The translations under genes and the position numbers were made by a program. 47,022 nucleotides of DNA from JAXGTO01 sp040774885 (lineage in GTDB: Bacteria; Actinomycetota; Coriobacteriia; Coriobacteriales; Eggerthellaceae). The notes beneath the pieces were generated by a model. The model was not told the origin of the DNA. It searched no databases and worked only from the letters and a program-made list of their open reading frames with translations. Location of the stretch: NCBI GenBank assembly GCA_040774885.1, contig JAXGTO010000019.1, positions 1 to 47,022 on the forward strand, read 5' to 3'. Shown here piece after piece: positions 16,299 to 25,527 of the stretch. Every line of letters starts with the position of its first letter. Position 1 is the stretch's first letter.

Positions 16299-17300
16299 CT
16301 ACAGACCGTAGAATTCCTCCTTCAAAGGTCGGGCAGCAAGCTCACCGGCTGCCTGACGCGGGTCGGCACCTTCCCAAACGACGCTGCGCACAACGTCGGT
16401 AAGAGGCATCTCGATGCCGCAGCGTGCAGCAAGCGGCTGGAGGGTCTTGCAGGCAAGCGCGCCCTCGGCCACCATGTGAGTAGCCTGAGTGAAATCATCG
16501 AGCGTTTTCCCTTGCGCGATCGATTCGCCAAAGCGTCGATTGCGCGAATGCTCAGAGGTGCATGTGGCAATCAAGTCGCCGGTCCCTGCAAGACCCATGC
16601 AGGTCATGGGAGAACCACCCAGGGCATTGACCAGTCGGCTCATCTCGGCAAGACCGCGGGTCATCAACAGCGCCGCCGTATTGTCACCGAAACCCAATCC
16701 GCAAGAAAGGCCCACGGCAATTGCGATGACGTTTTTGCAGGCGGCGCACACTTCGACGCCGCACACATCTTGGCTGACATAGGTTCTGAAGGTTTCCGTT
16801 GCAAAAAGCTCTTGGAAGAAACCGGCTGTTTGCCGTGAAGTGCTGGCCACCACCGTGCCGGCCGGCATGCCCAGGATCACTTCTTCGGCATGATTCGGTC
16901 CGGAAAGGACGGCGATTCTGTCCGCATTGCCCATTTCGGCTTCGAAAACCTCCGAAGGCAAAAGACCGCTTCCCTCTTCAACGCCTTTGCTGCAGATGAT
17001 GATGGGAAGATCGGATGCTGCGGTTTCCTGAAGCGCTCGCGCCACGCCGCGCATCAGATTGGATGGCGTGACGATGGCGACGGCATCGGCTCCCCGGAGG
17101 CAATCGGCGTGGGATACCGTTGCCACCACATTGGAAGACAACGTCGCATCGGAAAGATAGCGCGGATTGCGATGCTGGACGTTGATGCCCTCGACAACCT
17201 CGACACGCCTCGCCCATAAACTGACATTCATGCCCTTGGAGCCCAGAAGATGGGCTAGCGCCGTCCCCCATGAACCAGCCCCGATGACCGCCGCTTTCAT
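16299..17300 (-). CDS. gpsA: Glycerol-3-phosphate dehydrogenase [NAD(P)+]
   Basis: Reduces dihydroxyacetone phosphate to sn-glycerol 3-phosphate for phospholipid synthesis. The 333 residues start with the dinucleotide fold AVIGAGSWGTALAHLL, then SKGVEEGSG, VLSGPNHAEEV, the catalytic Lys in CAACKNVIAIAVG, GFGDNTAALLMTRGLAEM, CMGLAGTGDLIATCTSEHSRNRRFG and MPLTDVV. The gene overlaps the end of plsY by 4 bases (ATGA), so the acyl acceptor and its first acyltransferase are made together. Confidence 0.97.
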   Translation of the reverse strand: MKAAVIGAGSWGTALAHLLGSKGMNVSLWARRVEVVEGINVQHRNPRYLSDATLSSNVVATVSHADCLRGADAVAIVTPSNLMRGVARALQETAASDLPIIICSKGVEEGSGLLPSEVFEAEMGNADRIAVLSGPNHAEEVILGMPAGTVVASTSRQTAGFFQELFATETFRTYVSQDVCGVEVCAACKNVIAIAVGLSCGLGFGDNTAALLMTRGLAEMSRLVNALGGSPMTCMGLAGTGDLIATCTSEHSRNRRFGESIAQGKTLDDFTQATHMVAEGALACKTLQPLAARCGIEMPLTDVVRSVVWEGADPRQAAGELAARPLKEEFYGL

Positions 17301-17974
17301 GCAGCACCTCCGTTTTGAGCATCATCGGGCTTCTTTCCGATTCTGCGTTCATTGCCTTGACGCAACCGTTGGAAATTCCCTCGATGGGCAAAGAGCACGG
17401 CAAGAGCGCCTACGGTCATGCAAGCCCATGCCGGCCAATCACCCCAAAAATAGTAAAGCGAGAGAAACGGACAGGCCACCGCTGCAGCAATGCTTCCCAC
17501 AGAAACGTAGCGGGTTGCCAAAACCAGAACGATGAAGAGCCCCAATTCGATCCAGGCACCGACGAAGCCGAACGTGACGAACAAGCATCCGACAGCTACG
17601 GCAATGCCTTTCCCGCCGTGGAATCCCAACCACGGAGAATAGATATGGCCCAGTATGCATCCCATGAAAGCCAAGGCGGTGCAATCACCTATGGTAAGCG
17701 AAAGGGCAGAGCCGGTATCGCCTGGAATGAAAGCTGCGGCGATGGCGGCAGCAAGAAAACCGGAGAGATAGCCCTTGCCGAAATCGAGGATGAAAACAGC
17801 GGCTCCGCCCTTCTTTCCCAAGCTGCGCATGGCATTGGTGGTGCCGATGTTGCCCGACCCCGATTTTCGGATGTCGGTATGGAAGAACAGCTTTGAGATG
17901 ATAAGACCGAACGGGATGGACCCCAAAGCAAATGCCAGGACGAAGATGCCAACGGCAATGGCTATCTGACCCAT
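17297..17974 (-). CDS. plsY: Glycerol-3-phosphate acyltransferase PlsY
   Basis: Membrane enzyme that transfers an acyl group from acyl-phosphate to the 1-position of glycerol 3-phosphate. The 225 residues contain about six hydrophobic segments and the three family motifs: SGSGNIGTTNAMRSLGKKGG (about 38-57), GHIYSPWLGFHGGKGIAVA and a C-terminal FAHRGNFQRL block. The C-terminus is a charged cytoplasmic tail. It starts 3 bases after the der stop and overlaps gpsA. Confidence 0.96.
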   Translation of the reverse strand: MGQIAIAVGIFVLAFALGSIPFGLIISKLFFHTDIRKSGSGNIGTTNAMRSLGKKGGAAVFILDFGKGYLSGFLAAAIAAAFIPGDTGSALSLTIGDCTALAFMGCILGHIYSPWLGFHGGKGIAVAVGCLFVTFGFVGAWIELGLFIVLVLATRYVSVGSIAAAVACPFLSLYYFWGDWPAWACMTVGALAVLFAHRGNFQRLRQGNERRIGKKPDDAQNGGAA

Positions 17975-17977
17975 CGC

Positions 17978-19294
17978 CTAGTCCTTCCGCTTGAATTTGA
18001 GCCGAATGGGCGTGCCGGTGAAATCGAATGCAGAGCGCAAGCGATTCTCAAGATATCGACGATAGTTGTCATCGATAAGCTCGGGATGGTTGGCGAACAG
18101 GGTGAACTGCGGCGGGCAGGTTCCCGTTTGCGTTATGTATTTGATCTTGAGGAGCTTCTTGCCCTTGGAAATGTTGTGGCCGAAATCCCTGATGTCCTGC
18201 AACCAGTTGTTGAGCTTGCTGGTGGAAACCTGAGCGTTATAGCCGGCGAAGCACTTATCGACGGTATCCCATACGCGCTGGACGTTTTTGCCGGAAAGCG
18301 CGGAAATGGCCACCACGGGTGCATAACCTACGAACGCGAGACGGTCCTCGATGCGACTGCGCACCTCGGCTTTAGCCTCCGGTCCTTCTACCAGATCCCA
18401 CTTGTTCAAGATGACGGCAAGAGCGCATCCGCGCTCTTCCGCGAACCCGGCGACCCGTTGGTCTTGATCGGTAAGACCCAACGATCCGTCGATTACCAGC
18501 AAGGCGACATCGGCGCGGTCGATGGCACGCATCGCACGAACGAATCCGTAGTACTCGACATCCTGGTCGATTTGGCTTTTCCGCCGCAAGCCGGCAGTGT
18601 CGACGATGGTATAGGCCCTGCCGTCATGATGGACGGTGGTATCGATAGCGTCGCGCGTGGTGCCGGCGACATCGGAAACAATCGAACGTTCCTCGGCAGC
18701 CAAGCAATTGGTGAGAGAAGATTTGCCCGCATTGGGTCGGCCGATGATGGCGACGTCGATGGACTCCTCGTCAACCTCCGTATCGGGAACATCGATTTCG
18801 GAGAGCACTTCCACCAAATGATCGAGCATATCGCCGGTGCCGTTGCCGTGCATGGAAGAGATCGGCCACGGATCGCCGAGGCCGAGTTGGGCAAATTCCC
18901 ACATGGCGCTGTCGTCGGCGGGATTGTCGAGCTTGTTCACCAGCAGCAAAACGGGCTTGTTCGACTTGCGCAAGATGCGCGCAACCTCTTCGTCATCGGC
19001 GTTGATGCCGGTTTTGCCGTCGACCAGAAACAAGATGACGTCGCTTTCGCGCGTGGCTTCGAACGCCTGGCTGCGGATGGAACCCTGGAAACCGTCTTCG
19101 GTCCCCATCTCGATGCCTCCGGTGTCGATGAGGGTGAAGTGCACGCCGTTCCAATCCGCCTCATGATAGGAGCGGTCGCGCGTTACCCCGCGCATTTCAT
19201 GCACGATGGCATCGTCAACTTGGGCGATGCGATTGACGAATGTCGATTTACCGACGTTTGGACGGCCGACGACCGCCACGATGGGAAGGGACAT
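17978..19294 (-). CDS. der: Ribosome biogenesis GTPase Der
   Basis: Tandem-GTPase protein needed for 50S subunit maturation. The 438 residues have two G domains: the first with GRPNVGKST (10-18), DTGGIE and NKLD, the second beginning near residue 180 with GRPNAGKSS, DTAGLR and NKWD, and a C-terminal KH-like domain (LLKIKYITQTGTCPPQFTLF, FTGTPIRLKFKRKD). Length and domain order are those of the family. It follows the DUF512 gene by 3 bases, the order also found in clostridia. Confidence 0.97.
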   Translation of the reverse strand: MSLPIVAVVGRPNVGKSTFVNRIAQVDDAIVHEMRGVTRDRSYHEADWNGVHFTLIDTGGIEMGTEDGFQGSIRSQAFEATRESDVILFLVDGKTGINADDEEVARILRKSNKPVLLLVNKLDNPADDSAMWEFAQLGLGDPWPISSMHGNGTGDMLDHLVEVLSEIDVPDTEVDEESIDVAIIGRPNAGKSSLTNCLAAEERSIVSDVAGTTRDAIDTTVHHDGRAYTIVDTAGLRRKSQIDQDVEYYGFVRAMRAIDRADVALLVIDGSLGLTDQDQRVAGFAEERGCALAVILNKWDLVEGPEAKAEVRSRIEDRLAFVGYAPVVAISALSGKNVQRVWDTVDKCFAGYNAQVSTSKLNNWLQDIRDFGHNISKGKKLLKIKYITQTGTCPPQFTLFANHPELIDDNYRRYLENRLRSAFDFTGTPIRLKFKRKD

Positions 19295-19297
19295 GTG

Positions 19298-20656
19298 CTA
19301 CCTACCAGCCTCGATGATGTCCAAGATTTCGGATGCGAACTCCGATGCGTTGCAGGATACCACACGCACATCGCAGCCCGAGCGTTCCACGATATCCTCC
19401 AAAGACATATCATCGAGCGTCAAAGCGTCGTCGTTGAAAACGACGCGGGGAACAACGGCCGTATCAAAGGGATGATCCACTGCATGCGCCGCCAAAGCAT
19501 CGGCGATATCGCATCCGCACAACAGCCCGGTGACATCGACGTTGCCGCCGAAATAACGGTTTTCGACGAAGAGGGATTCGAGGCAATCTGCCAAAGGGGA
19601 GCCCTTGACCAAGGCGGGAAAGAATTCGCGTTGCGCGCAACCGCACACGAACACCACCCGTTCATCTCGACGATGCAACTCATCGGCAAGGCGCGAGAGC
19701 GCATCCCCGCAGCCGTTCCAATCATCGACGAACGAACGGACGATGCCTATTCCATCTTCGAACATGCCGAAGCCGTCGTAGCAATCCGAGGAGGGAAGAT
19801 TCTCAAGGAGATCGTCAGGGTAAGCGTTGCGATAGAACTCATCGGAAACTTGGACCCATGAGATTCCACGTTGTTCGCGAGCTCTGACCTGAAAGCGCGC
19901 CACCTGATCGATGACGGCGCGAGCGGTATCACGATCGTTGAAGCTACCCGTGAACTCGTCTTGATGGGAGGTATAGCCCAGAGGAACGATTCCGATCTCA
20001 ACGATTCCCGGATGCTCCCAAGCCCAAGCGAGCGTTCGGTCGAGCTCGTCGGCATCGTTGATGCCGGGAACCAAGACGATTTGCGCATGCAACTCGATGC
20101 CCTGGGCAAGCAGTCGTTCGGCAACTGCGATGCCGACATCGGCATGTTTGCCGATAAGGGACCTGCGAACTTCTGGTGAAACGGCATGGAGGGAATAACG
20201 CAGTGGAGAAATGTGCTGGTCTATCACGCGTTGCTCATCTTGCGGCGTCATGTTGGTGAAGGTGACGAACGTCCCCTGCATGAAACTGAGCCGGTAATCA
20301 TCATCTCTGAGCGTAAGCGAGCTGCGCATTCCTTCAGGAAGTTGTCGCATGAAGCAGAACACGCAAGCGTTGCGGCACTGGCGGATGCCGTTGAAGACGA
20401 CGCCATCGAAAACGATCCCCCAGGATTGTCCTTCTTCTCGTTCCAGTTCGACGGTGCCGGCATCGCCATCGAGATCGATGTAAGACACCTCGATGCAGTC
20501 GTCAGAACCGTACCAGCGCCAATCGATGATGTCGCGCATGTCATGGCCATCTACGGCCGTGATAGAGCAGCCGGGCTCAAACCCGGCATCGTCGGCAGGA
20601 CTGCCCGGGTCAACGGAGACGATACGGGCAATGCAGGATACGTCTTGAACGCTCAT
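19298..20656 (-). CDS. DUF512 protein: PDZ plus radical SAM, function unknown
   Basis: A 452-residue protein of the DUF512 family. The N-terminal 70 residues form a PDZ-like domain (VDPGSPADDAGFEPGCSITAVDG). Next comes the radical SAM cluster motif CRNACVFC with C94, C98 and C101, followed by LRDDDYRLSFMQGTFVTFTN, LRYSLHAVSPEVR, QIVLVPGIND and a C-terminal domain containing VFVCGCAQREFF and TGLLCGCDIADAL, whose extra Cys residues could hold a second cluster. The reaction is unknown. Its ATG overlaps the ispH stop; der follows by 3 bases. The family keeps this place beside der across many anaerobes, which suggests a ribosome- or GTP-related role, but that is inference. Confidence 0.88.
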   Translation of the reverse strand: MSVQDVSCIARIVSVDPGSPADDAGFEPGCSITAVDGHDMRDIIDWRWYGSDDCIEVSYIDLDGDAGTVELEREEGQSWGIVFDGVVFNGIRQCRNACVFCFMRQLPEGMRSSLTLRDDDYRLSFMQGTFVTFTNMTPQDEQRVIDQHISPLRYSLHAVSPEVRRSLIGKHADVGIAVAERLLAQGIELHAQIVLVPGINDADELDRTLAWAWEHPGIVEIGIVPLGYTSHQDEFTGSFNDRDTARAVIDQVARFQVRAREQRGISWVQVSDEFYRNAYPDDLLENLPSSDCYDGFGMFEDGIGIVRSFVDDWNGCGDALSRLADELHRRDERVVFVCGCAQREFFPALVKGSPLADCLESLFVENRYFGGNVDVTGLLCGCDIADALAAHAVDHPFDTAVVPRVVFNDDALTLDDMSLEDIVERSGCDVRVVSCNASEFASEILDIIEAGR

Positions 20657-21501
20657 CGACCGAGTTCCCCAAGGCGATCGACGACGGAGCGGATCTGATC
20701 GTCAGGAGTAGAGGCCCCGGCTGTAACGCCGACACGGGAACACCCTGAAAACCATGCCGGGTCGATTTCGTCGGCCGTTTCGATGTGGAACGCACGAGGA
20801 CACGTCGATTCGCAAATCTCGAACAAGCGCGTGGTATTTGAAGAGTTGTGACCGCCGATGACCACCATCGCATCAACGGTGGAAGCCAAATCGGCCGCCG
20901 CCTGCTGACGCTGAACCGTGGCATTGCAGATGGTGTCATGCAGCGAGGGGTCATGCCCACACTCCCGCAATGCAGCGACGACACCTTCGAGCGCCGGCCG
21001 GGTCTGGGTCGTCTGAACCACAACGCCCACGGGATCTTCCAAATCAGCGGGGATCTCGCTGCCGTCGGCAACGACAACCACCCGGGCTCCGAGTTCGCGC
21101 GCATAGGCGCACAACCCTGCAACTTCCGGATGGGACGACTCCCCCACCACGACCACCGTTTTGCATTCAGACGCCAATGAAGCCGCCGCCTTTTGGGCGC
21201 GAACCACATAAGGACACGTCGCATCGACGATTTGGTTTCCCGTGGCTTCGATAGAGCGTCTGACTTGAGGCGTTACCCCGTGACTGCGAATGATTATGGC
21301 GCGATTGCCTGCATCAGCAGGATCGTCGACGGCACGCACTCCTTCTGAAGCAAGACTGCTGACAACCTGCGGGTTGTGGATGAGCGGCCCCAGCGTCACT
21401 GCGGGAATACCTTGCTCGATGGTCTGATGAGCTTGGTCCAAAGCACGCTTCACGCCATAGCAAGCGCCGGCGCACTCTGCGGTCGAAACCTCGAACGTCA
21501 T
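20653..21501 (-). CDS. ispH: 4-hydroxy-3-methylbut-2-enyl diphosphate reductase
   Basis: Last enzyme of the MEP pathway, a 4Fe-4S (3 Cys) reductase that makes IPP and DMAPP. In 282 residues the three cluster Cys are in AECAGACYGVKRAL (C14), DATCPYVVRAQK (near 97) and TICNATVQRQQAA (near 194), with the substrate His in LIHNPQVV and GESSHPEVAGL and the C-terminal VGVTAGASTPDDQI. The ATG at 21501 overlaps the plsC stop (ATGA); an earlier in-frame ATG lies inside plsC. In many Gram-positives the fused or adjacent rpsA (S1) follows ispH; here none does. Confidence 0.96.
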   Translation of the reverse strand: MTFEVSTAECAGACYGVKRALDQAHQTIEQGIPAVTLGPLIHNPQVVSSLASEGVRAVDDPADAGNRAIIIRSHGVTPQVRRSIEATGNQIVDATCPYVVRAQKAAASLASECKTVVVVGESSHPEVAGLCAYARELGARVVVVADGSEIPADLEDPVGVVVQTTQTRPALEGVVAALRECGHDPSLHDTICNATVQRQQAAADLASTVDAMVVIGGHNSSNTTRLFEICESTCPRAFHIETADEIDPAWFSGCSRVGVTAGASTPDDQIRSVVDRLGELGR

Positions 21502-22328
21502 GCCGTTTCCTCCTGGAGCGGCAACGCATCGATCGGATGTTGCTCGAAGACGGCCGAATAATCGAATGTTTCGGGGAACAATTCCGTCATATCGACCTCG
21601 CATGCAGGTATGCGGCGAGACAAAGCGAAGCATTCCCTCATCAGATACCAAGTGCAGCCCTCCAAACGTTGATCTTTGGGCAGGAAATCGAATGAGTTGA
21701 GCGCGACAGGGGTTCCGTATTCAACCGAGATCTTGGGGAAATGAACAAAGGGATTGCCCTTGCGTTTGACCAACTCCGCATTGCGAACGGTCACGGGCAT
21801 CAACGGAGCCTGACCCATCTTGGCGATGAAGGCAGCACCAGCATGCAGGGCTGGCGGTATGTTCCCTTTGCCCCGGCGAGTGCCCTCCGGGAAAATCCCC
21901 ACGGGTTCCCCGCGCTTCAGCATCTTGGCCGCACGCTTGATGGAGGTCCTATCGGCGGTATCCCGTTTCACCGGGAACGCACCGACGCGTGAAAGAATCT
22001 GGCCTAAAAGACCGCCGGCTTTCTGAAAGAGGGTTTCTCTTCCCATGAATCTGATCCATTGAGTGGGACGAGCGCTCAAATACAGCATGATCACATCGAG
22101 AAACGAGGTGTGGTTGCCAATCACCACCACACCGCTTTTGCCGGCGAATCGACGAAGGTTCTCCCTTCCATCGACACGATAGCGAAACGCTATCTTGAAC
22201 AGAAACCCCAAAAGAACGTAAGCGAAATTGCCGAACCAATGCGTTATGTGACGAGATCCTTCCTCCTGGTCGGAGGAACCGACCAAAGGCAGATCCCACA
22301 TCTCCTCGTTGGAAAGGAACAAAGCCAT
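21498..22328 (-). CDS. plsC: 1-acyl-sn-glycerol-3-phosphate acyltransferase
   Basis: Makes phosphatidic acid from lysophosphatidate. The 276 residues show a hydrophobic N-terminal region (HWFGNFAYVLLGFLFKIAF), the catalytic NHTSFLD motif near 73-79, WIRFMGRETLF, GAFPVKRDTAD and the FPEGTRRGKG motif. The ATG at 22328 is 4 bases past the cmk stop; the longer frame lies within cmk. About 40 residues precede the acyltransferase domain and the C-terminal 50 residues are not conserved to my eye. Confidence 0.92.
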   Translation of the reverse strand: MALFLSNEEMWDLPLVGSSDQEEGSRHITHWFGNFAYVLLGFLFKIAFRYRVDGRENLRRFAGKSGVVVIGNHTSFLDVIMLYLSARPTQWIRFMGRETLFQKAGGLLGQILSRVGAFPVKRDTADRTSIKRAAKMLKRGEPVGIFPEGTRRGKGNIPPALHAGAAFIAKMGQAPLMPVTVRNAELVKRKGNPFVHFPKISVEYGTPVALNSFDFLPKDQRLEGCTWYLMRECFALSRRIPACEVDMTELFPETFDYSAVFEQHPIDALPLQEETA

Positions 22329-22332
22329 AGCT

Positions 22333-23007
22333 TCAGGCACCCCGCGTACGGGCAAGATCGCAGATGGAATCGATGACATCCTCGATATAGGTGCCTGTCG
22401 AATCCATCATCACCGCATCATCGGCCGCCCTCAAAGGAGAATCGGAACGCGAGGAATCGATTTCGTCGCGGCGGATGATGTCGGAGAGCACCTCTTCGAA
22501 ATCGATGGAGCCGATGCCTCGGTCGACATTTTGCCGCACGCGGCGATGAGCACGCTCCTCATTGCTGGCGGTAAGGAAGATCTTGACATCGGCCTCGGGA
22601 AACACCACCGTTCCGATATCGCGTCCCTCGACAACGTAGTTGCCCTTCGCGCCCACGCGACGCTGCTGGTCGACGAGCGCCTTTCTGACTTCGGCCACTG
22701 CAGAGACGGGACTCACCGCTCGATCGATCGCCGCCGTGCGAATCGCATCGGTGACTTCCGTCCCGTCGATGAAAACGCGCTGCGAAGTCCCACCCGCCGA
22801 CACCGGCTCGAAGTCGATGGGCTTTTCGCGCGCGATGTGCTCAAGCCCTTTCGTATCATTGAAAGAAACGCCGTCTTGCAACGCCTGCCAAGCCACCGAA
22901 CGATACATCGCACCGGTGTCCAAGCAGCAGAACCCCAGCGACTTCGCAACCGCTTTGGCAACCGTCGACTTACCGGCCCCGGAAGGCCCGTCAATGGCGA
23001 TGATCAT
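22333..23007 (-). CDS. cmk: Cytidylate kinase
   Basis: Phosphorylates CMP and dCMP. The 224 residues carry the P-loop IAIDGPSGAGKSTVAKAVA (about 3-21), LDTGAMYRSVAWQAL, GRDIGTVVFPEADVKIFLTAS and a DR..S.R-type segment with DSPLRAADDAVMMDSTG. The gene overlaps the end of aroA by 4 bases and is followed by plsC after 4 bases. Confidence 0.97.
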   Translation of the reverse strand: MIIAIDGPSGAGKSTVAKAVAKSLGFCCLDTGAMYRSVAWQALQDGVSFNDTKGLEHIAREKPIDFEPVSAGGTSQRVFIDGTEVTDAIRTAAIDRAVSPVSAVAEVRKALVDQQRRVGAKGNYVVEGRDIGTVVFPEADVKIFLTASNEERAHRRVRQNVDRGIGSIDFEEVLSDIIRRDEIDSSRSDSPLRAADDAVMMDSTGTYIEDVIDSICDLARTRGA

Positions 23008-24329
23008 CGGGCAAGCTCCTGTATCTGGTTGAGGAACGTCGGATAACTGATCTTCACAGAATCGAAGTTGTCCACCTCAACGGGGGCATTTCCGCATAAC
23101 CCAACCAAAGCCCAGGTCATAGCCAAACGATGGTCGCGTTTGGAATCGAACGCCACGCCGGCCGGCGTGGTCAGGTCGGGACGGCCTTCGATATAGAGGT
23201 CATCGCCGTCTATCCATGCCTCGACGCCCAACTGCTCCAAACCCTCCACGACAGCGGCAAGGCGGTCGGTTTCTTTCACGCGCAACTCTCCCACTTGGCG
23301 AAACACCGTGACACCCTGGGCATGGGCGGCCACCAACGACAAGACCGGAACCTCATCGACGAGCGTTGAAATCTTGTCGGCAGGAATCTCGCATCCGCGA
23401 AGCTTGGGCGTGTAGCAAGCGGAAATGATGCCGAAAGGCTCTTTGCCGGCAGACCCGGTATGGGTGACGTTGATGTCGGCCCCCATGCGCTCCAGCGTCC
23501 GAGTGAATCCGATACGGGCAGTATTCAGGCTGACATCTTCCACTTGCACCGAGCTTCCGCGCTTCAGCAAAGCGGCAGCGATCAGAAACGAGGCGGAAGA
23601 CGGGTCGCCCGGAACCTTGACTTCGCTGGCTTGCAACACGAAGGGTCCTTCAACCGAAGCCGTGCGATGACCGGCCGTCGTTTCCGCCCCATATTCGGGC
23701 AGCATAAGTTCGGTATGGTTGCGGGAAGGAGAAGGCTCGTTAAGCGTCGTCGTGCCCTCGGCACCCAATCCCGCAAGCAAAACGGCGGTTTTGAGTTGGG
23801 CTGAAGCCATGGGGGCATCGTAGACGATGGGTTTGAGGGGATGCGCGCCGTGTTCGATGATGGGCAGATGCTCCTGACCTGCCGGCTCGAAGTGAACGCC
23901 CATCTTCATAAGCGGAGCCGTGATGCGGCGCATGGGACGCGTTTGCAGGCTAGCGTCGCCCGTGATCTCGACTTCGATATCCCACGGAGCGACTACGCCC
24001 ATCAAAAGCCGAGCGGTCGTGCCGGAGTTTCCGCAGTCAATAGGCTCTGAGGGCTGGCAGGGACCCGCTGCACCCCAGCCGGTGATGCCGCCCGCCAAAC
24101 TGCCGTCGAGCTGCTTTTCAAGCGACACTTTGGCGCCAAGCTTGCTGACGGCGGCGATAGAGGAGCGCACATCGCCGGAATCAAGCACGCCCGAAACGCG
24201 GCTGGTGCCTTCAGCCATAGCGGAAAACAGAACGGCACGATGGGAAATGGACTTGTCGCCAGGAACCCGCGTGCTGCCGTCGAGCGGCGCCTGCAACGGC
24301 TCGATACGTGTTGCGTTGTCATTCGACAT
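23004..24329 (-). CDS. aroA: 3-phosphoshikimate 1-carboxyvinyltransferase (EPSP synthase)
   Basis: Joins shikimate 3-phosphate and PEP in the shikimate pathway. The 441 residues contain VPGDKSISHRAVL (22-34), DCGNSGTTARLLMG, TGDASLQTRPMRR, SAQLKTAVLLAGL, SRNHTELML, DEVPVLSLVAAHA, LRVKETDRL and KRDHRLAMTWAL, i.e. all substrate-binding blocks. The start overlaps the tyrA end by 11 bases, and the stop overlaps cmk by 4, so the three are probably coupled. Confidence 0.97.
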   Translation of the reverse strand: MSNDNATRIEPLQAPLDGSTRVPGDKSISHRAVLFSAMAEGTSRVSGVLDSGDVRSSIAAVSKLGAKVSLEKQLDGSLAGGITGWGAAGPCQPSEPIDCGNSGTTARLLMGVVAPWDIEVEITGDASLQTRPMRRITAPLMKMGVHFEPAGQEHLPIIEHGAHPLKPIVYDAPMASAQLKTAVLLAGLGAEGTTTLNEPSPSRNHTELMLPEYGAETTAGHRTASVEGPFVLQASEVKVPGDPSSASFLIAAALLKRGSSVQVEDVSLNTARIGFTRTLERMGADINVTHTGSAGKEPFGIISACYTPKLRGCEIPADKISTLVDEVPVLSLVAAHAQGVTVFRQVGELRVKETDRLAAVVEGLEQLGVEAWIDGDDLYIEGRPDLTTPAGVAFDSKRDHRLAMTWALVGLCGNAPVEVDNFDSVKISYPTFLNQIQELAR

Positions 24330-25470
24330 GGCTGTGCTCCTTTGCGCTCAGCGGGGAAAACGAGATGTTGAATCCGGCTTTGAGAAGCTCGGTCGACAGT
24401 TTTCCCACATCCCCTTCGTCAGTCAAGATCATACTCAAAACAGCACTGTCGGCTGTAAGGTGGTCGATCTCTATCGATTGTATGTTGCAACCCACCTTGC
24501 TTGCAACCGTGGTAACTTCGGCGACAACGCCCGTGCGGTTTTCCATGGGAATACGCACTTCCAGCAAATCATCGGTGGAAGGAACCCACGAAACCGGGAG
24601 CGATCGGCGGATGCGGGCAGAAACATCCAGAAGTTCCGTAAGACCTTTGCGATCGCCCCGTTCGAGTGCGTCGGAGAAAGAATCGAGTATCTCGCGCATT
24701 TCCTGGATGCCGTCATTGAGGGCATCGGCATTGTCGAAGGCGATACCGCACCACAATTCAGGAGACCCTGCAGCGATTCTCGTGGAATCCTTGAAACCAC
24801 CAGCCGCCAGTCGGAAAACGGACTGCTGATCATCGGCATGGCGACGTGCCATTTCCACCAACGAAGAGGCGACGATATGGGGGACATGGCTGACCACGGC
24901 GACCACTTGGTCATGGTCTTCGCGCGGGAGGCTGACCACGCGTGCGCCCAATCCAGTCAAGAGCTCATGGAGAAACGAGAAATCATCGCCTGCCGTATGC
25001 TCGTCGGGGCACAAAATCCAATGGGCGCCTTCGAACAGATCGATGCGTGCGCCATCGATGCCGTTTTTCTCGGAACCCGCCATCGGATGGCCGGGAATGA
25101 AGCGCTCTGGACGGGTCAAAATATCGCACGCATCGCGGCAAACCATGCGCTTGGTGCTGGCCGTATCGGTGATAATGCCCGAAAACCCCGAGGAATCAAG
25201 CAGTTCGAAGTAATCGGAAGCGCAGGAAGCGGGAGTGGCGATCACGGCAAGACCGCAGGTGTCGCAAACAGAGCGACCGATGGAATCATCGCCGGCCACA
25301 TGGCCCTCATCGACCCAGCCGCGTTCAAGCGCCGTGCGCACCGTCTCAGAGTCGATGTCAACGCCGACCACATGACGGCCTGGATACTGCTTCTTGCAAG
25401 CAGCAGCCAACGAAGCCCCGATCAAACCGAGACCGAAAACCGCAATGCCATCCTTGCTCGGATCGCTCAT
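24319..25470 (-). CDS. tyrA: Prephenate dehydrogenase with C-terminal ACT domain
   Basis: Oxidises prephenate to 4-hydroxyphenylpyruvate for tyrosine. The N-terminal Rossmann motif is VFGLGLIGASLAAA (about 11-24); then TDTASTKR, FIPGHPMAGSEKNGIDGA, the catalytic-type His in VVSHVPHIVASSLV and GFKDSTRIA. Residues from about 300 on form an ACT domain (LLEVRIPMENRTGVVAEVTT, NIQSIEIDHLTADSAVLSMIL), which suggests feedback control by an amino acid. Length 383. It is the first gene of the tightly packed set down to gpsA and follows rluB by 57 bases that hold a hairpin. Confidence 0.93.
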   Translation of the reverse strand: MSDPSKDGIAVFGLGLIGASLAAACKKQYPGRHVVGVDIDSETVRTALERGWVDEGHVAGDDSIGRSVCDTCGLAVIATPASCASDYFELLDSSGFSGIITDTASTKRMVCRDACDILTRPERFIPGHPMAGSEKNGIDGARIDLFEGAHWILCPDEHTAGDDFSFLHELLTGLGARVVSLPREDHDQVVAVVSHVPHIVASSLVEMARRHADDQQSVFRLAAGGFKDSTRIAAGSPELWCGIAFDNADALNDGIQEMREILDSFSDALERGDRKGLTELLDVSARIRRSLPVSWVPSTDDLLEVRIPMENRTGVVAEVTTVASKVGCNIQSIEIDHLTADSAVLSMILTDEGDVGKLSTELLKAGFNISFSPLSAKEHSHVE

Positions 25471-25507
25471 CGAAACCTTCCTCCATCACCATGTTTGGAA
25501 TATGAGA

Positions 25508-25523
25508 GCCGGCATGAGCCGGC
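25508..25523. other. GC-rich hairpin between rluB and tyrA
   Basis: GCCGGC (25508-25513), a 4-base loop and GCCGGC (25518-25523) form a symmetrical 6-bp hairpin 4 bases downstream of the rluB stop. There is no T-run on the downstream side of the minus strand, so it may slow decay or polymerase rather than act as a clean terminator. Confidence 0.45.
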
Positions 25524-25527
25524 CCGA

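Noticed and set aside
18086..19861. 591-codon plus-strand frame across der and the DUF512 gene
   Set aside because: It crosses the boundary of two genes with clear motifs on the minus strand and shows no motif of its own.
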